Positions 1 to 11,898 of a DNA stretch of 64,000 bases are shown here, piece after piece. Location: contig JAFFJZ010000001.1 of assembly GCA_018340375.1 (NCBI GenBank), forward strand, positions 73,214,001 to 73,278,000, read 5' to 3'. The DNA comes from Gonatopus flavifemur (Eukaryota > Arthropoda > Insecta > Hymenoptera > Dryinidae). The position numbers and the translations under genes are program-made. Position 1 is the stretch's first letter. The number at the start of each line of letters is the position of its first letter. The notes under the pieces were generated by a model that was not told the origin of the DNA, did not search any database, and saw only the letters and a program-made list of their open reading frames with translations.

Positions 1-936
1 ATGCTCTTAAATACCTATGGTGAGGCCGCTATCGGTGAAAGAACGTGCCGAGAGTGGTTCCAACGCTTTAAGAACGGTGATTTTAACGTCGAAGACCAGC
101 ATGGCGGTGGAAGAGAGAAGGTTTTCGAAGATGCAGAATTGGAGGCATTACTCGATCAAGACTCGTGTCAAACGCAACAAGAATTGGCAGGATCATTGGG
201 AGTGACGCAACCAGCCATTTTCCAACGCCTGAAAGTCATGGGAATGATTCAGAAACAAGGAAATTGGGTGCCGTACGAGTTGAAGCCGAGAGATGTGAAA
301 CGGCGTTTGTGTGTTTGTGAACAGCTGCTTGCAAGGCAAAGACGGAAGGGATTTCTGCATCGCATTGCGACTGGGAACGAAAAATGGGTTCATTACGATA
401 GTCCCAAGCGCAGAAAATCATGGGGATATCCCGGCCATGCTTCCACGTCGACGACAAAACCGAATATTCACGGTTCCAAGGTTACGCTCGGTATTTGGTG
501 GGATCAGCGCGGCGTAGTGTATTATGAGTTATTAAAACCGACTGAAACAATCACAGGCGATCGTTATCGAACGCAATTAATGCGTTTGAGCCGAGCATTG
601 GGAGACAAACGGCCGCAATACAACGAGAGACATGATAAAGTGATTTTACAGCATGACAATGCTCGACCCCATGTTGCGAAAGTGGTCAAGACATACTTGG
701 AAACTTTGAAATGGGAAGTCCTACCCCACCCGCCGTATTCTCCAGACGTTTGCTTGTTTCGATCAATGGCACACGGCGTAGTTGACCAGCACTTCCGGTC
801 TTATGAAGAAGTAAAAAATTGGATCGATCCGTGGATCGCTTCAAAAGATGACCAGTTTTTTCAACGCGGGATTCGTATGCTGCCCGAAAGATGGAAGGAA
901 GTAGTGGCCAGCGATGGACAATACTTCGAATCATGA
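1..936 (+). pseudogene. mariner transposase, 5'-truncated by window edge, catalytically dead
   Basis: The open frame encodes a Tc1/mariner DD34D transposase that would cut and paste its own element at TA sites. Visible family marks are the N-terminal helix-turn-helix region (residues ~1-85, with TCREWFQRFK), the linker WVPYELKPRD (~89-98), the block around GFLHRIATGNEKW (~117-129), HDNARPHV (~218-225) and HPPYSPD (~243-249). The first catalytic Asp is replaced by Asn (residue 126, codon at 376-378; the copy at 46.7 kb has GAT there). The second Asp (219) is present. The third should lie about five residues after D249, but APSDY is missing through an in-frame 15-bp deletion near 748, so V-C joins directly to LFRSMAH. 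The frame is open, yet the enzyme should be inactive. The start of the protein lies outside the window, so the ATG at base 1 is probably internal. The family call is firm; inactivity is inferred from the missing residues. Confidence 0.93.
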
Positions 937-1002
937 ATGTATAACCAGTTTCTCACAATAAAGCCTCGAATTTCGGAAAAAAAGGCGGAAGCAAAGTTAT
1001 AC
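1..1002 (+). mobile_element. mariner element, right part
   Basis: After the stop codon there is a short 3' region with an AATAAA-like CACAATAAAG at about 954-963, then GGCGGAAGCAAAGTTATAC (984-1002), which looks like the terminal inverted repeat of this mariner type. The left end is outside the window, so TIR pairing and the TA target duplication cannot be checked. The exact right end is uncertain by a few bases. Confidence 0.7.
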
Positions 1003-2560
1003 ACGGAAAAGAACTTTCTTGTTGTTGTCCTGCGTTATTGGCACATGATGTGATATTTCTTTCGAGCGAGCCATCCCTGACACTTGTAGCGATAATATGA
1101 TTGTATGAAACAGCTATAATTGAAGCGAGAAAGAATTAGGGCCAAGCGAGAGAGTAGGGAAGGAAGTATAAGAGAAGTAGAGTGGAAGAGATCGCTGAAG
1201 TCTAAAATTGATGAGAGCTCTCTCTTGTTTCGCCCGCCAAACGATTCACACACGATCGATTCGCTGTTCACAAGATTCTGGATTATCGTATCAGCCGCTC
1301 ACGTGTACACGTACATTTTTCGAAATTCATCCCATCGATACGATATAAGCGAAATCAGTGCGATTGGTTGCCATTACAAATACTAATATTGTGTCGACCG
1401 AAAATCATATTTGACAATTCATGGAAATTTAGATGGGACGGCTTAAATAATACTCCTCGAGAAAAGGAAAATCACCAACCCAGAGGAGTCCAAGGAAAAA
1501 CCTTCCAGCAACGTTGCTACGATATTTTGTATGTGCGAACAATTCATAATATTCTAGACTTTCGCTATAGGGGCGAATCAATTAGTGTAAAACTTGACGA
1601 CGTCAGTCAACTTGTTACTTTTGTAATGCGACGTGAGGAATCAAACTCTTAAATCCAGATCTTCGTTCAATCAATTGATTTATTCATTGATTCTTTTCAT
1701 TTTCTCTCATGTTTTTCCTCAATTTACTTTGTCCTCATGTTTCTCACCTTCTCTTCCAATGTACCTGATCACATACTGCATGTGACAATAACCCCTGATT
1801 AATTTGACACGTAAAGAATTAAATAGTGGATTCCGATGTGACATTTTCAAAGGAAAATTCATCGTATCGATTCCGATGTTTCGTAGTGCCGACTACCTCG
1901 AGAACAAATAATGTCTACGTTCAATGCGATTGTTCGTAACAACAATCTGATCAATGACATATTTACATCGCTACATTGAGAAAAAAGTATACCAAATTCA
2001 TTTTAATCGAATAAGGTTTGTTTACTATTGACATATGGTTTGTTCATAATTCATAAGTCTTCTTTGCCACGAATAAACTCTTCTCTCAGTGTACATTTAT
2101 TATTCAATTCCTTCCTTGCAGTCGAAGGCGATGAAATTTGAGATTACTGTGACAAAAATATCATCTTGTGTCAACTAGATTAATGAATCATTCATGGACC
2201 ATTATTTTTGAATTCCATTATTCTATATTTTCTGATAGAACAAACATAACTAGTGTCGATCGTTCCATTTATTCAACTGCTGGAATTCAGAATCAAGAGG
2301 TAATAATATCTCTGACCATTTCACAAAGTCATCGAATGTCTTCTTCTTGATTGCAAAATAAGTTAGGCCTCTTCGAGGCTCAAATATGGAGGAAGATATT
2401 CGATCCGGTGATAAATAAGAAGACCGATAAATGGAAGGAACGTGATAAATATGAATTACATGAAGTACATTCACGTCTGGACGTAGAATAATAAAAAGTC
2501 TTAGATTTCGTGAGCCAGAAGACACGTGGGGCGAATAAGGGAGAAGTGAACGACTCTATC
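1003..2560. other. no gene recognised
   Basis: This is AT-rich DNA with a purine-rich stretch at about 1120-1200 (GAGAGAGTAGGGAAGG-type). The short open frames here are below 100 codons, show no family motif and overlap on both strands. Nothing further is supported. Confidence 0.5.
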
Positions 2561-2563
2561 ATC

Positions 2564-2802
2564 CCAGGCAGTCATCCCAGAATGCGGGAGCTGGTGGTCC
2601 CCACCATGCAATTCTTTCTAGCTATTACAAGCTTACCGCACATCTAAGTGAAATGACAACGATTACACTGTAATACAAATTAGTTACTGACTACAATGGA
2701 CTTCTCTTACTTTGACATCACCATACGATGAGACTGCGTTAGTCTTTGGAAAGTGATATGGTGGGGGGTCGCCAGCTCCCGCATTCTGGGATCCCTGTCC
2801 TG
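2564..2802. mobile_element. short inverted-repeat (MITE-like) element
   Basis: The left arm at ~2564-2625 contains ATCCCAGAATGCGGGAGCTG and the right arm at ~2743-2802 contains its reverse complement, CAGCTCCCGCATTCTGGGAT. Pairing extends into GGTGGTCCCCACCAT on the left and ATGGTGGGGGGTCGCC on the right, giving arms of roughly 45 bases around a ~120-bp centre without coding potential. The family is unknown. No clear target duplication was found. Confidence 0.7.
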
Positions 2803-2867
2803 AGGATATTTCCGGTAATATTAAAGAAAACAGACTCTCAGAAAAATTGAGATGATTCGCACTGAGG

Positions 2868-3140
2868 GAAAGAAATTTGCCTAAACAGCATATGTTAGAA
2901 ATTTGCTTTGCTGAGATGACGAATCTTTTCGCTGAATCAGTAACAAGTTTGCTATTACAGCAAAAAATTCACTGTAACAGCAATAATCTTGCTCTTTTAG
3001 CAAACACTTGCTGATCCAGCAATTGTAGGCATTGTAAGTATTCAGACTCCTAGAAAATTCCTCCTGTTCAGACTCCTATTTTAACGGAGCCGATTCTTAC
3101 AAATCGCTATTTTAGTGAGAATTTTTCTCTGCATGTGAGA
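2868..3140. repeat. degenerate TTTGCTG-word repeat, fragment
   Basis: Repeated words such as GCTATTACAGCAAAAAATTC, TAACAGCAATAATCTTGC and AGCAAACACTTGCTGATCC occur on both strands. The edges (CACTGAGGGAAAGAAATTTG on the left, GAGAATTTTTCTCTGCATG on the right) resemble a poor inverted repeat. It looks like an old relative of the elements at 23577-23892 and 48609-50235. Confidence 0.4.
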
Positions 3141-3242
3141 ATTTGTGTCAAATTTCTTCCAATTTTCTACAGTCGTCATATTTTTCATATTTCAAACATC
3201 AAATATTTGGCCACAAAACATTTTTTATTGTTATTTAAATTC

Positions 3243-3532
3243 ACACGGAAATGAAATAATCAGCTATTATTTGGATAGCTACGGGAGCTATTTTTCAGCA
3301 GTCACAGCTGCTCGCTTAGCGGTAGCAGCAAGAAATGTAGCTACCGCAGCGAAAATTTCACAGCTAACTCATTTGGCTATCCAAATATCAACCACAAAAC
3401 CTGTACAATTACAGCTACGATTGTGGTGGCTAAAAACTAGCTACAGCTGCAGTTATTTCAGATAGAAAACAGTGAAAACCTGGTGCCCAAAAAGTGAGCA
3501 GCCGCCACAGCTATTCCCTCTTTTTCCGTGCA
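3243..3532. mobile_element. palindromic MITE with ACACGGAA ends
   Basis: The left end ACACGGAAATGAAATAATCA and the right end CTCTTTTTCCGTGCA are the terminal type shared by at least five elements in this window. The interior is rich in AGCTA/CAGCT words (for example GCGGTAGCAGCAAG and CTACCGCAGCG) that pair imperfectly with each other. It has no coding capacity and probably depended on a foreign transposase. Confidence 0.6.
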
Positions 3533-3737
3533 GATGACGGGGGTTTGGGCATCGAAACGGGGGATATTTGTTTATCGACATTGAAAGAGCTATCAAATCG
3601 ATACCACCCGCTCTCAACAGTCAATGATCTAACGAGCCATGAGAATTCTGAAGCATATGGCTGTAAGAAATCAGTCACATTTTCTGAACTTTCATGAGGA
3701 ATTTTTCATATCCTCACAGCAGTGCCGTCTTCCATAT

Positions 3738-4004
3738 GTAAGGGGCCCTAGGCTCAGAATGCTTGGGGACCCATGTGAGGGAATTTTTTTACTTATATAT
3801 ATATTTTTGGGAATTTCAATCAATCATTATGAAAATCAAATAAATCAATATGTTCGTTTGGCTGTGCAATCTGGATATCCATAGCTCATGTTCTTCTTCT
3901 TTTATTATCAAAAATTCTTTTCTTGTAGGATTCAGAGAAAATTGTGGTTCAAGGAGTTGGGGGCCCCCATCAGCGTGGGGCCCGAGCCTACAAAGTCTAT
4001 GTAG
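3738..4004. repeat. imperfect GGGCCC-rich inverted repeat
   Basis: GGGGCCCTAGGCTCAGAATG followed by CTTGGGGACCC on the left pairs loosely with GGGGGCCCCCATCAGCGTGG followed by GGCCCGAGCCTA on the right. Both arms stand out as GC-rich islands in AT-rich DNA. This is probably a decayed non-autonomous element; the boundaries are rough. Confidence 0.35.
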
Positions 4005-4009
4005 AAAGA

Positions 4010-7000
4010 CGTCACTGCCTCAGAGGTCTCTCAAAGGATACAAAAGTCGTTTTCCTGTGCAATATGAAGTTGTCGTAATCTTCTGAGATATTTTCTAGGA
4101 TTCGAAATCGAAAATGGTTTCCCCACATCATACTCCCCTCCCTCTCTCTCTATAAATTCAAATTACTGAAGAGTACTGAGAATCTGTGATCCGAATTTAC
4201 AAAGTAGTGAGAGGATTCTACATCATTATTGGATGAGTATCACAGCGAATGTACGTATTGCATATATTTTTCCTATGTACGAGTATTCAATTTCTGAAAC
4301 ATCTCTAATCAACATTCTGATTAAAAAAACTCTCGCTACGATTAATTCGTATATTACGTACGATGAAACACGGAATCATACTTCATAGACCACGTGAATC
4401 ACAAAGAAAGCTGGAACGATTAATCGCTGCGCAGAAGATATGAATTTTACTTTTTTGCTGGATGAAAAACAGCGGTGAAAAGCAATTGTGCGAAATGACG
4501 TTGTTCTTTCATTTTATTACTCTTCGTTAACAACTTGAGATAGTCAATGTAATTAAAATGATGCCGTAATAAGATTGTGATGTTTATGAAAATTACTTTA
4601 CGGAAATTACATTTTTTATGCGTCAAAAAGACATTGCGAAGCGATGAAGAATGTAAATCCTGAACGAGCATTCTCCATCAGAGTTGATGTACAGGAATTA
4701 ACGAGATAAGTCAATAAAGGGATTGATCTCAACATAAAAAGGATTTTTTCATTCCACTTTCTTCTAAAGCAGAGGAAATTATACAAAAATCTCATCCTTC
4801 TGTATTTGAATCGAATTTTTGAACAAAAATTGAGTTTAGTGGTGCGGAATGGGGCTGATGTTTATCCTGATGATTTTCTATATAATTCCTCATCCTAATT
4901 TCGAAATCCGTCGAGCGTTCTTCCAAGAGACATAAAATAAAAAGTCGTTATCATATGATTTATGTTTGGAGAGAAAGCATTTTGTAGTCATTCGACATGA
5001 GCAAAAGGCTGAATACAAGACGTATATCTATATATGTTATTAAATAAAACCAAGCTACGACGTGGAACAATAAATATCATTCCATGTCACGCTGACGAAA
5101 GTATATTGCCCCCGTTGAGAGACGATGTGCGTCTATGCCTGGTGAAATATTGAAGAAATTTAACTGTGTCACCGCGCACCGTCGAACTACACGCTCTCGA
5201 TATCCAGCAATACTGAATCCTTCGGGAGCAAACGTATGATGCCTATTTTTATGTATATACAAACTGATATAGGTTCATAGGGTAGCACGATACTTCGTCA
5301 AAATGTATATATCTCATATCTCAACATTTTCTTTGTCTTCGAGACTTTGAATGTAATATTGTCATTGTCTCTTGCAAATCTTGATCCACATTCAAGACAA
5401 GAGCTCTCTCGAAATAATCATGCGATACAATAGTTTGAAAAGTTCCCATCCCGAACTTCGATGTTGGAGTTTACATTGAAATTTATACAAACTTCTATTG
5501 CGAAGTGAAAATCTTTATGTTTAATAAGTTTCAACTCACGCAGGGTAAATTTCATTTCCAAGCACTGAAGTTGATCAACTTATTTCACACGGAATTATAT
5601 ATACAGCTCATTATTATGACACGACTCTCCAGTTGTGGAATATTTAATAATTGATTCGTCGACTCATTGATAAATCAATTTGGCTGTTTTGATAGAACTT
5701 CTCTCAGTACTTCGATTTACATTTATCATTTGGCACAATATATTACAATGTTTCGATTACATTGAAAGAATTTTGTTGTGGAAATTACCGTGGAATTCCA
5801 GCAATCGAAGAACAAGTAAATATTCTCCAGAAAATTACTATGCAGCCTGTAGAAATAAGTGAGTTTTTAAACAGTTGAAAGTGATATTTTCTATAATTTT
5901 CACAAAATGCACAGTAATGTTTCAAATAAAATTCTCTCCGTGTACATTTTTTGCGATGTTTGTGAAACTTTAATCAAAATTATTGTTCACAAATTTTCTA
6001 AGCCATCACGAGGCTTTATGAGTTCTTACAAGTCCGTTGCAAGGCCTAGAGCATAGAGTGACTCCTACTGGAGGATACAATGAAGTCACAACGTGATGTT
6101 AATTTTAACATTGATTTCCAATCATTACTCCGAGCTTTGTAAATTTCTGGCTCTATGATTCCTATACCAACCTTAAGCATCGTTGTGAAAATTCTAAGTT
6201 ATTCATACGATCAATTTTGGACCAACACGTTGAAACCCAAACGTATATTGTTTTCGAGAATCGAAAGAATGAAATTGAATCCGTTGGAGATTGAACTATT
6301 TGAATTGATGGAAACCATGCTATCGTATTTCCTTCCTCAGTGCGTCATATTTATGTGATTTTAAAACAAAATTTCAAACCGTTCGAATTTCCGATTTTGG
6401 TAACAAAAATCATTGAAATGAGGACATGTATAAAATACGAAATACCCAACATCCTTTGTCTCAACAATAGATACAATACATCGTAAATAAATTTCAATAA
6501 TCAAGGCTCATCAGTTTTCACAAATACAAACATTATATCTGAAACTTCATCATGAATCAATAATTTTTCCCAAATCTACAAATTCAATATAAGTCTATAC
6601 GTTTGAATTCATATCTTTGTTCTCACAAACAATACCGAAATTCATATACTCAGTGGATTATTGCATATTTTCCCATTCAGTTTCGTGAACGCGATAACCA
6701 TGTCAATTGAAAAGTATGTATCTCCATAAGTTTCGATTCGAATTCAAATTCAAATGTACTCATGTCCATAAAACTGTGTGAGAACGAGAGGAATATCGAT
6801 GGAGGTTTCCTTCCAAAGTGGCGAGATAATTAAATACGAATTTGCACATTCCATAGAATTTGATTTTGCATGGAAGAATTCTGTTTTTGCTATTGACAAT
6901 TCATGGTCGTGAACAGATATGAACAAATTCTTGTATTCTCATTTTTGTATGAGATATAAAAACAACATCTGCGATTTTAAAGAAAATTCAATTTCAAAAA

Positions 7001-7385
7001 TAAATAGAACTGGGTTAGTGGAGGAGGAATGTTCGCATATCCTCGAATGAATTGTTTTACGTAAAAGAGATAAATTTTCCAAATCGACTTGATGTAACTC
7101 GAGAAAGGAGGATCATCGCGGTACAGTGGGTCCGAAAAGTATTTCTCCGCGTGAGATTCAATTTGGAAAATGCATGTATGAACTGTGTGAAAATTATACG
7201 AAATTTTGTCCTGGAGAATAATGTTACACAGTTTATATACAAGAATTGTGTACAAATTGTGTATAGGAATTTTATGATACAAAAATTCACATGAGAAGAT
7301 ATTTTAGCCATATTCAAAAAATACTGTAGTGAGTAAAAGACTTGTTCAAAATTAATAAATATCTAGCGATGAACGAGTTGATAAT
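4010..7385. other. no gene recognised
   Basis: AT-rich DNA with only short open frames, none longer than about 100 codons and none with a recognisable domain. It has a CT-run at about 4136-4152. No tRNA, rRNA or clear repeat boundary was seen. Confidence 0.5.
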
Positions 7386-7387
7386 TA

Positions 7388-7509
7388 CACACGGAAAAAA
7401 AGATGAAGTTGGATTTACAATGTTTCGTTCGATCACCATAGAAACATTAGGGGTTTCTATGGTGATCGAACGAAATGTTGTAAATCCAACATCATCTTTT
7501 TTTCCGTGC
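7388..7509. mobile_element. near-perfect hairpin MITE, 56-bp arms
   Basis: The left arm 7390-7445 starts CACGGAAAAAAAGATGAAGT. The right arm 7453-7508 is its reverse complement with three mismatches in 56 positions, and the loop is only seven bases (ATTAGGG, 7446-7452). The ends, CACGGAAAAAAA and TTTTTTTCCGTG, match the CACGGA end type seen elsewhere. Such near identity suggests a recent insertion or conversion between arms. A transcript would fold into one long stem. Confidence 0.88.
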
Positions 7510-7936
7510 ATCATGAAGACTGTTGGAGATTTCATCAACTTCATACTCATGTATTCGATGCATAATGAGTCCTCTTGCGAAGTATTGATCCCAGATAGAT
7601 TTACAAGGGTGATTCGTGTTGCATTCACATCATCAAATGAACACACATAGTGTATGTATGGTTCATGATCATTTTCAACAGCTCATATTACAGTTGTAAG
7701 TATCGAAATGCCGCAATTTTCGTTCCCGTACAATACGCTCGTACTAAAATCAATACATCTTATCACAATACATTATTAGATGGATTCAATTCAGCACAAA
7801 CGCTATTCATCAAGATTGTTGATTTTATGGGAATTTGACTATTGATTGGAATACGTGTTGGTCGGCCGTAATGAAGTTTTGTAACTGCATAATATACATG
7901 ATAATTGCATAACCTCACCAGGTTGAAACATATTAT
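7510..7936. other. no gene recognised
   Basis: AT-rich sequence between two MITE-like elements. An open frame runs from the hairpin to 7650, but much of it is hairpin sequence read through, so it is not accepted as a gene. Confidence 0.5.
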
Positions 7937-8298
7937 CCCAAGTAGAACAAAAAAATCAAGAAAACGTCATCTTGATATCATCTCACAATCATACGTTATC
8001 CTGGAATATGATTATTATCACATCAAATGAATAAAAATATGAAAATGATGTCAAGAAAACATAATTCTGATAGAACTTTCATTTATTTCTAAATATGCAA
8101 TGAAACTAGACATTTCCTCTACATGGTTGGGTACAATTTTATGTGTCGTTCAAATTTATGCATTCTCTCGATTAAACAATTTGACGTCAAAATTTAGTCA
8201 TCTCTGGTAAAAATTTTGACAGTGACTGATATGTGACGTGATTTTGATCAAAATTACATCAGAATGACGTTATTTTTCAGCAATGTGTTATACTTGGG
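7937..8298. mobile_element. MITE-like element with CCCAAGTA ends
   Basis: The ends are CCCAAGTAGAAC and the inverse GTTATACTTGGG. A second paired block follows: AACGTCATCTTGATATCAT on the left against ATGACGTT and neighbours on the right (8263-8271). The AT-rich interior has no coding potential. The target duplication is not clear. Confidence 0.5.
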
Positions 8299-9128
8299 AT
8301 GAGGTGTAACGCCCGCTAAGGTCCCGCATAAAATTGTCCTTGAAGGAAAATTGGGTCATTCAAAATCCTGTATTGGCCTCCCTAGTAGGAATTATGATTG
8401 GGAATTAGATATTTTTCCCAGATGTTTCTATCCTGTGCCCATCCAGATGTCCCAGGGAATTGCTAAAATGGTGTTCAAATTGGTAATTAGAAATGCAAAA
8501 CCATGTGTTTCCTGTGAAATCACGCCTATGAATGAGATAACAATGTATTTTGGCACGTAATCTCAAGTCAAGAACAACGTTGCTTTTGAATTAATTTCCA
8601 TAAAATAATCCCGAACGACAAATTGAAACATTGGGGCTTTCTCTCATTCCTCTGACCGTGTTGATGGACTATCAATGTTACTGTACGATGAGTTGACGCC
8701 TGAAAAATCTACATAAACCAACTAAATGTTTGGGCACTTGAGAAAAATTGGCTGAAATGTGTTATCCGGTTGCCCCCACGTGGGTCCTATCTAGTACGTG
8801 AATGGTGAATGAGACACCCAAACAAATTTCTGCCAGGTTCAGACTACTCCCACTTGGATCCAAGCCAGGCCTCGAATAGGGCAATTTTGGTCTCCACCGG
8901 AGGTATCATGAATCCTTTGTATTAGATTTTTATGCTCGAGTACCCATCGAGTGGTAGAAAATGTACCTTCACCTTCCGTAACTTCCCCACAATCATTATT
9001 GTCTTTTTATTATCCTTTCATTCGCATAACCGAACTTCAATTCCAACTTTTGCGAGTTTTATTCACATTCTTAATCAACATGATGAAAATGAAATGTCAA
9101 ATGAAACTTGAAACGTCACAGCAAAAAA
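8299..9128. other. no gene; some GC-richer patches
   Basis: Short GC-richer patches occur near 8300-8480 and 8760-8920 (for example GCCCCCACGTGGGTCC). They resemble the other GGCCC-type repeat fragments, but no paired ends were found. No coding region was recognised. Confidence 0.4.
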
Positions 9129-9400
9129 TATACGGAAAAAAATAAATAGTTGCAGCAGCTACTTGAATAGTCAATTTTCGATCATCTACTTGAGTGGTTG
9201 CTGCAGCTACTAAGTAGTTAGGACAAGTAACTTGATAGTTGCACTAACTAACGTGAATACCTGAGGTATCTTGAATGAGTTGAGACAGCTAACGTGTTAC
9301 TTGTTCTGACTACTAAGTAGCTGCAGCAACTACTTAAGTAGATGGTCGAAAATCGACTATTCAAGTAGTTGCTGCAACTATTCTTTTTTTTCCGTGTATA
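9129..9400. mobile_element. palindromic MITE, arms about 105 bp
   Basis: The left end ATATACGGAAAAAAATAAAT pairs with the right end CTTTTTTTTCCGTGTATA. The arms carry GTTGCAGCAGCTACTTGAAT and the inverse ATTCAAGTAGTTGCTGCAAC, then TTTTCGATCATCTACTTGAG against CTTAAGTAGATGGTCGAAAA. By eye the arms match at about nine in ten positions, and the palindrome continues to the centre near 9262 (ATACCTGAGGTAT). The interior is built from the words AGTAGCTGCAGCAACT. Confidence 0.85.
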
Positions 9401-10370
9401 TTTCAAATCTTTTTCAATATTCATTTGTGAACAGAATTAGGAACAACTCATTCAACACACGTTATTATTCTTGTATTATACTGCTGCGAACACGCCACAC
9501 TTGGAATGGATTTCGGAATATGTTTGCAAGAAGAATCACATCGAAGGATGTATTGCAGATTATTTGTTCCGTCGAATGTATCCAAATCACGTGCAACTTT
9601 TGTACGTTCTTTTTTACTTCTGAACGGTTGCTTCGAGAATTTCTGAAATGTAGGTTCCGAGGAGAACGATTCTGATCGAAAAACTTTAAAATGCGATTGC
9701 ATTTGAAGGAGAGTGTACGTAGTTGTTCACATTGCAGAGATATTTTGTGGTATGTATCAAATTCTGGCAGTTTTGTTTAATGAATTGATATAGTTAGTGA
9801 ATTTTATGCAGATTCATACGGTGCGGTCGACCACTCGCCACGATTTAGGAATTATTTCAATGGCAGCGATGATAGTTGAATTGGTAAAAAATTGTGCATT
9901 CTGGAAAATTGATTTCTTTTTATTTTGTATAATTTTGGATCATTGAAATAATAAACATGGACTCAGACAGCACTGAGATGTTTTGTAGACATTCAAAAAA
10001 CGTACCTCCTTACAAACGAAATGTTTCAGATCATAAAAGAAAAGGAATTTTTTCCTCATAATTACATAATTCTTTAGCATTGAAGTGACATCACCATTGC
10101 TGGTGGACCACAGCTGCACTGTAAGAAAAACCTGGAAATTTACGGTGCAACTTGACTGGAAAATTTCAGTGCTAGTACTGGAATATGGATATTCCAGTCC
10201 TTATAATTGAAATGCATAATTTCGATTCCGTGAGTTTTCTTGATTGAGATTTCGAATAATGATCGTAATTGTAGCGGATAAAATTCATACATAAGTTTCT
10301 CAAAGTCTATCCTTTTGTGTATTCTAAATGTGAAGAATATGTGAACTTCCAAGGTGACTATCCAGCAAAT
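9401..10370. other. no gene recognised
   Basis: AT-rich DNA. The open frames near 9394-9702 overlap on both strands and have no family match. The part around 10100-10200 (CACTGTAAGAAAAACC, then GCTAGTACTGGAATA) may be the left part of an element whose right end lies near 10800 (GTGTTCACTGGG). If so, the SINE-like insert at 10371 sits inside it. Confidence 0.4.
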
Positions 10371-10450
10371 TGCGCCATAGCTCAGCGGTTAGGTCTTAGG
10401 TTCCAGTCGGTAGGCAGGTAGGAATGTAGGTTCGGATCCCGTTGAGTAGA
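10371..10450 (+). repeat. tRNA-derived SINE-like Pol III box pair
   Basis: TAGCTCAGCGGTTAGG (10378-10393) matches an internal A box and GGTTCGGATCC (10429-10439) matches a B box, at normal tRNA/SINE spacing. The sequence does not fold into a clean cloverleaf: the acceptor and anticodon stems do not pair. A tRNA-derived SINE head or tRNA pseudogene is therefore more likely than a working tRNA. No poly-A or repeated tail was found downstream. Confidence 0.6.
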
Positions 10451-11100
10451 TATGATTTTCTCTTCATCTAGATATGTGATCAAGTTCTTCAGTGATCTTG
10501 AAACACAAGGAATATGCGGAATCACTTCGCATGATTAGATTTTTTTCAATTTTTACGAATATTTTCAGCAATAATTTTTCAGTACATGTACTGGAAAAGT
10601 TCAGTACGTTTGTGTACCGGTTAGGTAAAGGTTCTGCTTTGTATTCAGGTAGCTGTAATGTAACATTGTTCCTTACGTAGTTATGTAAGTGAGTAGGAAA
10701 TTGTGAGTCACATGTGACTCGCATGGGACTCCCAAGTTATGTAACCAGCCACTTAACGTTATGTGGTTTTTATGTAACATTTACGTAACTGTGTTCACTG
10801 GGTGTTGAATTTTTCTTCATCAAACATCGAATTGATAACATATCTGCGGATATTTTCATCGATATACAATAAATCCCAAATCAATCATATTCAAGTAAAA
10901 TAATCTTGTGTGTAATAAATTACACGTATAAGCTTATTAAGTGCTGGATTGAATGGAAAATAGTTCAACTCTAAAGCGTTTTTTAATATCTTTGTTTTAT
11001 TCTCTACAATATGTGTATTATCATAATTCGTTATGTTGTGGAGTGAGAATCAATTTCAGATTATGTGAAAAACGATATGGTTTCACCATTTTTTTATGTA
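10451..11100. other. no gene; repeat-like words
   Basis: Contains the perfect palindrome CAGTACATGTACTG (~10581-10594), stacked TATGTAA/TTACGTA words (~10670-10790) and an element-like end GTGTTCACTGGG near 10790-10801. No coding region was recognised. Confidence 0.4.
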
Positions 11101-11229
11101 CCCTAGCAGAAATCACTCCAGTAATTCTCTAGCCCTTGCGACGCCTCACCAGGCCCTTGTGAGGGACTTGCAAGGCCTCGTAAAGCCCTGTAATCGCCTG
11201 GGGAATGACTAGAAAAATTTCTACTAGGG
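11101..11229. mobile_element. CCCTAGTAG-type MITE with TA duplication
   Basis: The ends are CCCTAGCAGAAAT and ATTTCTACTAGGG, flanked by TA on both sides (11099-11100 and 11230-11231). The interior is GC-richer (GGCCCTTGTGAGGGACTTGC). The same ends occur at 42930-43200 and 56816-57299, and as a single end near 55727-55740. Confidence 0.7.
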
Positions 11230-11492
11230 TATTAGTCATGTATTAAACTTTGAATATGAATGATTTGTAGGTTAGCGTAGATTAGCGACGAAATGGGGAA
11301 TTTTCATTAATCATATAAATGTTTTGACAATGTAAGTTTTGAAAATAAGTTTATAAACGTAATTGTTGGAATCAGAGGTCGCGAAACCAAGGGCATGTTT
11401 CTAAAACATTCCGAGTACCTACAGTGCTGTGTGGAGAAAACAGTATCGAAACACAGAAGGGTATTTTTTTTCATCAAGGCAAACGTTCATTA

Positions 11493-11665
11493 TACACTGA
11501 GAAAACACCGGCATGGTCACAGAAATCATCCTTGCATAGTTGAGGACTTACGGTTGCAGTGACTTGCAATCTGGATATGATATTCAGGAAAACCAAACAA
11601 AATGACGTAAATCTAGTTGTTGCAAATACATAAAATGATCAAAACCGGATTCTTCTCTGGGTGTA
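11493..11665. mobile_element. CACTGAGAAAA-type short element
   Basis: The left end TACACTGAGAAAACACCGG pairs with the right end CCGGATTCTTCTCTGGGTGTA, allowing a few mismatches. The left terminus matches the starts of the elements at 13629, 15024, 18859 and 58321. Confidence 0.5.
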
Positions 11666-11898
11666 CTGCCCATGTAAGCATTCGCATGGGTTAAGCTTCA
11701 ATCCTTTCAAGGTCTGAGCTTATAGAGACTTGAACCAAAATGGGACGAAAAATGCTCCAAGGTTCGTGCTCACATGAAATTAGAGTCATCTTCGAATGAA
11801 GTACTTCACGAACCATATACAGTGAAGGATTTCCGTATCAATTCCCACGCACTGTACTTGAAGTTTATTCTCAATGTCCACATAGGAATTGAACTCAA

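Noticed and set aside
7314..7650. Overlapping frames of ~100-110 codons on both strands with similar peptides
   Set aside because: The near-perfect hairpin at 7390-7508 reads open on both strands and gives mirror peptides; this is an artefact of the palindrome.
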